The translations under genes and the position numbers were made by a program. A stretch of 64,000 nucleotides of DNA. It comes from Choristoneura fumiferana (Eukaryota > Arthropoda > Insecta > Lepidoptera > Tortricidae). The stretch spans positions 11,074,588 through 11,138,587 of the forward strand of contig NC_133472.1 of NCBI RefSeq assembly GCF_025370935.1. The letters run 5' to 3'. The notes under the pieces are model-generated. The model worked only from the letters and a program-made list of their open reading frames with translations, made no database searches and was not told the origin of the DNA. Shown here one piece after another: positions 57,232 to 64,000 of the stretch (the first letter of the stretch is position 1; each line of letters begins with the position of its first letter).

Positions 57232-58409
57232 TGCAGCCACCTATGTATGAAAGTGGTGATAGAGTATGTCGATTGAGAAAATCACTGTATGGATTAAAAC
57301 AAGCCAGCAGGCAATGGAATAAGAAACTTGACTTTACATTGAAGCAAATGGGTCTGTTACAGTCTAAGTTGGATCCATGTATTTATTATAAAATAGTCAA
57401 CAATGAGGATATGTTTTTTCTAGCAGTCTATGTCGATGACCTGGTATTGTTTACAAATAATCAAGGATCTAAACAACAAATCCAAGAAGAATTACATAAA
57501 CAATTAAAAATAAAGGATTTGGGTGATATAAACTACTGTATTGGAATACATGTAGAGAGAGACAGGCCAAAAGGCATTATTTATTTGGATCAAAGAAAGT
57601 ACATTGAAGAAGTTTTAAATAAATATGGAATGTCAGATTGTAAAACTGTTAATACTCCTATAGATATGAATACGAACGTACAAAGTAAATCTGAGGAGAA
57701 TAAAGTCTTAAATGATATACCTTATCAAGAGATTATTGGGTGCTTGTTATATGTTTCACATATTACCAGACCAGACATATGTTATGTTATAAATATGTTG
57801 AGTAAATATAACAACAATCCTGACATGCGACATTGGGTTGCGCTCAAGCGCGTCATGCGTTACTTGAAAGGTACTCTAGATTATAAATTGAGTTATAAGA
57901 AAAATCTAGAGGAGACAATGACTCATGGATACTGTGACGCAGACTGGGCGAGCGCTGAAGATGACCGGCGTTCCTGCACGGGTTACACATTCTTGTTCCA
58001 GGGAGGAACAATTAGCTGGAACTCCAGGCGACAACCTACAGTAGCACTTTCCACAACTGAGGCCGAGTACATGTCATTGTCGGCGTGTGTACAAGAAGCT
58101 CTGTGGCTGAGGCAGTTTCAAGAAAGTTTTTGGCCTCAGTTGAAGAATGAGGCCTTGGTGATCTATAGCGATAATCAAAGTTCTATAAAACTTTCAGGTT
58201 CCGACGGATATCATCCTAGGACCAAACATATTGATGTGAGGCATCACTATGTCCGCAATAAGGTTCTGGAAGGGGCCATTGAGGTGCGTTACGTGCAGAC
58301 CGACAAGATGATTGCAGATGCTCTTACCAAGGCGACGTCACATACGAAACTGGTTTTCTGTTCATCTAAGATGGGATTATGTTTAAGGGAGGATGTTGGA
58401 AGATTATAA
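57228..58409 (+). pseudogene. Copia reverse transcriptase-RNase H fragment (393 codons, uninterrupted)
   Basis: Open frame with YGLKQASRQW (residues 21-30), the catalytic YVDDL (68-72), a PYQEIIGCLLYV...RPDICYVINMLS block (165-192), and RNase H motifs CDADWASAEDDRRS (236-249), STTEAEY (275-281) and YSDNQS (313-318), ending in the start of the LTR. The N-terminal third of the RT domain is missing; the first residues correspond to the 'EEEIYM-QPP' region. Lack of stops over 393 codons suggests recent activity, but without integrase and protease it is a remnant. Confidence 0.85.
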
Positions 58410-58604
58410 ACATAATTTCTAAACTGTTCCCTAAAGTCAAAATAGTTCGCATTTTGCTCGTTAGTGGCGCCACCGTCTTTGCTTGGTATAAGTTCCTTTT
58501 CCTGAAAAGTCATTGTAATCTTTTTCTCTTTGCATTAAACCGTTAACAATTTATTCTATTCCGGAGTATTATTTCCTCAATATCACGAACGTTTGGGACA
58601 TCAG

Positions 58605-58722
58605 AACAAAATTCATATCGTGAAGCAGTAGGCGCTTTGTCATATCTTATGGTGGGCACAAGACCGGATATTGCTTACGCAGTTGGAGTAGTATCGAGAA
58701 CCCTACAAAATGAAAGAACTGC
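58605..58722 (+). pseudogene. Second copia reverse-transcriptase scrap
   Basis: The plus frame reads YREAVGALSYLMVGTRPDIA followed by YAVGVVSRTLQNE, the RT segment equivalent to residues 165-195 of the neighbouring element but clearly from a different copia lineage. It lies ~20 bp past the 3' LTR end, with nothing else of that element recognisable. The continuing frame to 58882 is not copia-like. Confidence 0.8.
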
Positions 58723-59623
58723 TTGTAATGCTTGTAATCCGTACAGCAACACGGTTTTTACGTTGGGCCGGAATATTTTGAACTTAACGCTCCGAGTCAG
58801 TTTCCGCGATTGCCATACAGGACGGAGCTGTGCGAAAGTTGCTGTTTTGAACATTGATTACCTACGGATAAATACTTTTTAGTGTTTCTGTTACAATAAT
58901 TATGATGAGACAAAAGCTTCTTTTGAAGGTGCCACAAAAGTGAAAGGTTTGTTACAGAAGAATTTGCATAAACATGAACAGACTAAAAAGAGCAATAATT
59001 AACGTAAGGGTAATATGCCGCCAGAGCTTCGGCAGGTTTTATGGCTTTTACACTTGAGATGAAAACTCTACTTTTCACTTCAGTTGTGAAAAAATTCAAT
59101 GAATCGTTAAATTTAGGCAAATTATCTAACTTTCTTTAAAAAAAATAGCACAGGGCGCCAAAGTATTCCAAGCAGTAGGTAGGTAGTCTGAAAATATTTT
59201 TTTTTTACTTTTGTTTTGCTTCTGTACCTATCTTCTAAAGAAAAGACGGAACTTCGCTGTCCTTCTGAGTGTACGTGTGTACGTCTGTCCGTCTTTGAGA
59301 TAAAGAAGAATCTATGGTTTAGTCATTCTCGTACAGTCACAACACTAACTGTTTATTGCAAACTACAACAATAAGAATAAAAAGAAAGAAAGAAAAAAAA
59401 GGCCTACTTCATTTCTACCTACATACTTACCTGTCGAGCAAAAAGAACGGGTCCCTACCCTGTTCAATATTCATGCAAATTTGAAGAAACCCAACATTTC
59501 TTATATTTATTTATATTTAACTTCCTTGAATAAGTACCTACTAAAAATCAGCACTCGACTCCGTAAATTAAATGTATAATAATAACAAACACATACAATT
59601 AACAGGTACTACTTTAATAATAC

Positions 59624-60173
59624 AAAACCGGCCAAGAGCGTGTCGTACACGCAAAGGATAGGATTCCGTAGCCATTACGAAAAAAACAAATAATATTTTT
59701 CTAAGGATTTCGTATCTTTAGCCGCTATAATTTTCCTTGTTATAAGTTTCGTTGTTATTTTGAATATTTCAAATTTTTCCACCCAACAGTTTAGATTTTA
59801 GGGGGAGGGGGGACGCTGGACTTCAATGAAAATTTGCACTTTAAAGTTGAATATTTCGCAAACAGATCACTGAATAGAAAAATTGTCTTAGCAACCCCCC
59901 AATGGCTTTAAAATATCTATCCAACGATACCCCACAATATAGGGTTAGTAGAAAAAAAATCACCCCCACTTTACGTCTATGGGAGGTACCCTAATTTTTT
60001 TTTCTTTTTTTTTATTGTATCACTTTGTCGGCGTAACTGATATGTGTATTCATGACAAATTACAGCTTTCTAGTACTAACGGTTTCTGACCTTACCCGCG
60101 GACAGACAGACAGACAGACGGACAGACATGGTGAAACTATAAGGGTTCCTAGTTGACTACGGAATCCTAAAAA
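59624..60173 (+). repeat. Family A repeat, shortened copy
   Basis: Head CAAAACCGGCCAAGAGCGTG and tail 'ctataagggttcctagttgactacggaatcctaa'. About 70 bp between 'aggatttcgtat' and 'tagccgctata' is missing compared with full copies. Contains the (GACA)n run near 60105-60127. Confidence 0.8.
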
Positions 60174-60734
60174 TGATATCTAATATCCTCAAAGAGTTAC
60201 TATAGAGCCAGGTCACCCCTAAACTTAAGAGACTGACAACATGTAACCACGCTCCTGATTCAGATCTATCGACATGCCTTAGGGGGGTAAAACCCAGTTT
60301 TCCTTGAATTGCGTGTAGAACACAGAAAAACATTTCATTTCATCGTATATGAAACTTATAATGTAATGTCAATGTATTCTTTCGACAATAGGATGCTTAC
60401 GAAATGTATATTTTTGTTTAGCCTTTTATTCCTCGTACTTACTCAGGCTGCCCGAAAAATATAGCTAATATAAGTAGCTGGCTACCACAACATTTACTAA
60501 AAATATTGTCAGAAAATATAGAGAATTATTATTTTTAACTTCGTTTATACATGCACGTTCGTGAGAATCATGAATTACTAATGAACTCGCTTGTTGTTTC
60601 GGGATCAACATTATATATAAAATAAGTTAATAATATACGTGTGTGTGTATACACACGTTTATCAATTTAATTGCGCGGGAAAATGAGAGGCTTAATTGCG
60701 ATCTGCAGCGCGAGTCTAGTGGGGTGCGTCCCAA

Positions 60735-61450
60735 GTTATATAAAAACGTTATATATAATTTCATATACTAAACGTTCATTATGTAAATTACATTATGTAT
60801 AACATGAAATAGTATAATTTCATTAAGTATAACGTTCGATTAGTATAACACTTGTTTTATATACTTTCGTAAGAAATAACATGTTTATGGGCTAAATTCA
60901 TATTATATAACATACATAAATTATACCGCTTATAATACGTAATAACTTCTTATATAACATTAATATGATATAATATCAAGTGATATAAATTTTAAAACCA
61001 GAAAATTAGGTGTTTATCACCCTTTAATTTTTGTATTGCAAAGTTTTACTTCAAAATTTGTGCGAGCGAGCGAAGCGAGCGAGCATTACGGTTCGGAGCA
61101 GAAGCGATTTGGATAGTTTAGGTTCAGAAGGCTAACCTCCGGGGGTTAGCCTTCGATGTTAGGTTTTTTTTATAGCAGCGAAGAAACCGTAGAAGTAATT
61201 TTTTTATTTTATTTATATTTTTGAGCGTTATGTTTTCCGTTGTAAGATTAAATGAATGTTATATGTTTTGATTGTTAGAGGTTGCGAATATTATATAATT
61301 TGATCGTTATACTCAGTGTATTTATGTCCACAGCTCATATTATATGTATAATTAAATTATATATTTTATTATTATACGTTATGAGCGTTATAGCAAACGT
61401 ATGTTATATTTAAAAAAATATAGAAAGTGAAGTTAGTGTAATGAATAATT
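60735..61450. repeat. Theme-and-variation repeat locus 4 with GC core and hairpin
   Basis: The left arm (60735-61000) repeats variants of TATAACGTT/GTATAAC. The core (61060-61170) has GCGAGCGAGCGAAGCGAGCG, a hairpin AAGGCTAACC...GGTTAGCCTT (61129-61154) and CCTTCGATGTTAGGTTTTT. The right arm (61215-61420) repeats the complementary CGTTATA/AACGTATGTTATA words. Same layout as locus 2. No ORF. Confidence 0.5.
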
Positions 61451-62553
61451 ATATGTACTGTTTTTATATATTTCATTACTTACCCAAAGCGAAAGCCTTC
61501 AAACATTTTCGAGCACATTCGAACAACAATATGCTCAAGTAGTTGAGTTTAAGTTACAACTGGCACAATAAATAACAGGAGCACTGAACTTCGATACAAG
61601 ATTATCTGTTGAACTAAGTACCTACCTATATTTAAGACGGTCAAGTCTAAAGACTTTTGTAGTTATTTACCTACCTACCTTAACGGGGTTTTATTCCAAA
61701 TTCAAGAATTTTAAAACAATAAAAATGTGACTTCCCAAACCAAAAGGTTTACGTCTGTTTTGCTTGTGGTGTTAATTTCCCAAAGTAGCGATTTGGCGCT
61801 TAAGTAGTTTTTCCTTTTCCACTGTCGATATTACCGTAAAATGAATTTATCTACATGCATATCATAACTTCCCTATTATATGTTCAGAAACGACTATCAA
61901 ATGGTCTTTATTAAGAAACCTGGTATCTGCGGGTGCATCTTAATGTTCACATTAAAGTACAGTGCATCTTAATGTTTACATTAAAGTATCGGTAATACTT
62001 TTTTTAACAATGCATATCTGTACATATTGTAGAAAACTTATGACATGCATGTAGATAATAATTATAATTATAAATAAAACTTAAGTTTTTTATTATCTGT
62101 TTTATTTAAGCTTTGTAGGTACTTCAAACTAGTTATCAGTAACACTAACTTAAAAATACAGGCCATATGTGAACATATTATAGAAAACTTATAATATGCA
62201 TGTTGATAAAGTTATGTATGCGGCTATACATAATTAGGCATTAAAACACTCGTGTGATCTTATTATGAAACTCGCCTTCGGCTCGTTTCATAAAACCACA
62301 CTCGTACTTTAATGCCTCTCATTATGCACCAGCCACATAAATAACTATTATGTTCCTACCTCCTGTTTATAGTACCTACGAGTATGACTCCTTGCACCGG
62401 GGTACAAATTTGAAGGTGTCTATGAATGTAGTGTTTTGCAGAGCCCCTCTCCGAAGTAAAATTTAATAACTTCGCGGTTAATTTAGTTAGATTAGAGTTA
62501 TGGCAAAGACAGATATAAAATAATAAAGATTTTTATCTAATCCGCTCTTTCTT
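61451..62553. other. Intergenic region, nothing recognised
   Basis: AT-rich. 62250-62330 holds a palindromic phrase GAAACTCGCCTTCGGCTCGTTTC followed by 'ataaaaccacactcg'. Nothing else recognised. Confidence 0.3.
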
Positions 62554-63246
62554 GCGTCCGCAACTTTTTTGGTTCTGATGCTCTAACATTTTGAAATCTG
62601 ATCGCGAATTTGTGACAAAAATCAAACCTATAACGTTTTCATTTATAATATAAAATTACTGTGATTCCGTGATTTGGGTAGACAAAAGGTTGTGAATTCA
62701 TTTTTGGTCATTAAAATTAAAAGAGGTAAGTAAAATTTATTCAAAAAGTGTGTTTTATTTTTGTTATGTAGGGTTTGTTTACTTCATGTTTAGTTGTACT
62801 TTTACTGTAAAATGAAAAGATATAGCTATCTTCTGGTTTCTTTGAATAATAGTAAAATTATATAATTGTTCTTATATCGCTAGTAATAAATTAAATATCG
62901 TTTTCACATCAAAATGAGTATCATTTTGAAGACCGGTTTTGTGAGTATCACTCAATATAAAATTTGAACCACAAACCGTTTCATAAGGAAAATTGTTGCT
63001 GGACATGTCCGAGATATAGAGGAATTAAGAACAAAACAGGGACAGTGCGCAATAGTTCAAGCTCTCATCATAACACAAACATTTATTACTAAAATTAGGT
63101 AGTTAAAGTCTATACAAATTGCTTTGTTAATGACAGATTCATATGAGTATGACAGATGACAGAGCCTAGGTTATTTCTTCTTTAGGCCACTATGAGCGCT
63201 GGGATAGATTTTATTACCCCCACCTAGTACTTCGAACCCTTCCAAT
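62554..63246 (+). repeat. Dispersed 690-bp duplicate, copy 2 (decayed)
   Basis: Matches 16899-17586. The donor GAG|GTAAGT is kept, but the acceptor TTTTCAGA has become TTTTCACA, and the ORF equivalent to MSIILKTGFVSIT is cut after 17 codons by TGA (AAATTTGAAC here, AAATTTCAAC in copy 1). Many other point changes. Best read as a non-functional copy. Confidence 0.75.
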
Positions 63247-63587
63247 ATAGTAAATCCTCTATTATGCGTACTACATTACCAGCATTACGACATTGGATTA
63301 TATTATGAACACGGTTGTATCATAATGGTGATTACGATACCTGTATCGTTATGAGATTTCATACATCATTACAGCAGCACAAGCAGCAGCAGGTCGTCGC
63401 GCGCGCAGCGGGCGCAGCTCGTGGGGCAGACATACCTACCAAGTTCTCGTTAATATAGGTCATTCTCAATGGTTCTTGAACCCATGAGGATTTATTATAT
63501 GGATGTAGATAAAATATTCTATGCAACTGTACGTAATTAGGCCTTAAAACAATCATGTGACCCTATTATGAAACTACAAGGCTCAAA

Positions 63588-64000
63588 TTAGGCCTCACTT
63601 GGAGTATTGCTCTCATCTTTGGTCTGGTGCCCCTCAATATCAGCACTTGATCATCTACAGCGTAGGGCGGCTCGTATTATCGGTGATCCGATACTCTTTG
63701 GGAAGTTTGACCCTCTAGCTCTCCGCAGATATGTTAGCTCTCTTTGCGTTTTCTATAGGGTCTACAACGGGGAGTGCTCTGATAAACTCTTCGGGCTGAT
63801 CCCGGCTGCTAAATTCCATCACCGCACAACTCGGCATAAAAGTAGCTTCCATCAATATCATCTTAATGGGTGGCGGTCATCCACCGTGCTGTTTAAGCGT
63901 TCCTTAACCTCGCACGTGTCATTTATGGAACAGTTTGGCGGCCGAGGGTTTTCCAACTCATTACGATATGCATCTTGCAAGGCTGGCAACGCGTCTGCAG
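63588..64000 (+). pseudogene. Non-LTR retrotransposon reverse transcriptase, C-terminal fragment running off the window
   Basis: Frame 1: QIRPHLEYCSHLWSGAPQYQ. After a one-base shift near 63646: LDHLQRRAARIIGDP, LALRRYVSSLCVFYRVYNGE and LFGLIPAAKFHHRTTRHK. After another shift near 63927: WNSLAAEGFPTHYDMHLARL. These blocks are the thumb/C-terminal part of Jockey/CR1-group reverse transcriptases common in Lepidoptera. Two frameshifts make it a remnant. The 3' end lies beyond 64000. Confidence 0.85.

Larger units (their letters stand above)
56700..58585 (+). mobile_element. Ty1/copia LTR retrotransposon, internally deleted
   Basis: Primer-binding site TGGTAGCAGAGC (56700-56711) precedes a gag start at 56767. 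A reverse transcriptase-RNase H frame ends at 58409. A purine tract AAGGGAGGA lies directly before TGTTGGAAG, the start of a 3' LTR (58394 to about 58585). Protease and integrase are missing. A 5' LTR matching the 3' LTR is not recognisable upstream of the primer-binding site, so the 5' end is truncated, diverged or from another copy. It cannot move by itself. Confidence 0.85.

Noticed and set aside
1..64000. CRISPR arrays, operons, ribosome-binding sites, prokaryotic origins
   Set aside because: The DNA is eukaryotic by its spliced genes, SINEs, retrotransposons and MITEs. No regularly spaced identical repeats of CRISPR type were seen.

Overview
The window reads as nuclear genomic DNA of a moth or butterfly (Lepidoptera). 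It is AT-rich and gene-poor, has spliced genes with GT-AG introns, and is crowded with repeat types familiar from lepidopteran genomes: tRNA-derived SINEs, RTE-type non-LTR fragments with (TGA)n tails, a Lep1-like Helitron, MITEs and a Ty1/copia remnant. No species is claimed.

Three host loci can be supported. (1) 88-363, minus strand: the first coding exon of a metabotropic GABA-B receptor subunit 1 gene, with signal peptide and the start of the ligand-binding domain. The rest of the gene lies off the left edge, and the exon's 5' flank runs rightwards. (2) 25846-28298, minus strand: two tandem two-exon genes for secreted proteins of 192 and 142 aa. Both carry a six-cysteine module with identical spacing 6-5-11-6-0 and a phase-1 intron just before it. 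Their relation to known families is uncertain (beta-defensin-like or short CLIP-like). (3) 33778-34130, minus strand: a decayed duplicate of the first exon and upstream region of the 192-aa gene.

Everything else recognised is mobile or repetitive. Left part (0.8-13.3 kb): several repeat families, a Helitron, MITEs and an RTE copy nested in a SINE with a 13-bp target-site duplication. Middle (13-24 kb): AT-rich DNA, a 690-bp dispersed duplicate with splice signals (second copy at 62.55 kb), local tandem duplications and a long near-perfect hairpin. The gene pair follows at 25.8-28.3 kb. From 32 to 45 kb: more copies of one ~650-bp repeat, including an inverted pair, and other families. From 49.3 to 51.5 kb: a 2.17-kb inverted pair of Tc1/mariner-like elements flanking a MITE. 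From 51.6 to 60.2 kb: further MITEs, a tRNA-derived SINE, non-LTR debris and a deleted copia element. The last 400 bases are a broken non-LTR reverse transcriptase that runs off the right edge.

The host loci show no shared pathway beyond the paralogy of the cysteine-rich pair. Lineage-level statements rest on recognising sequence motifs, because no database search was possible.
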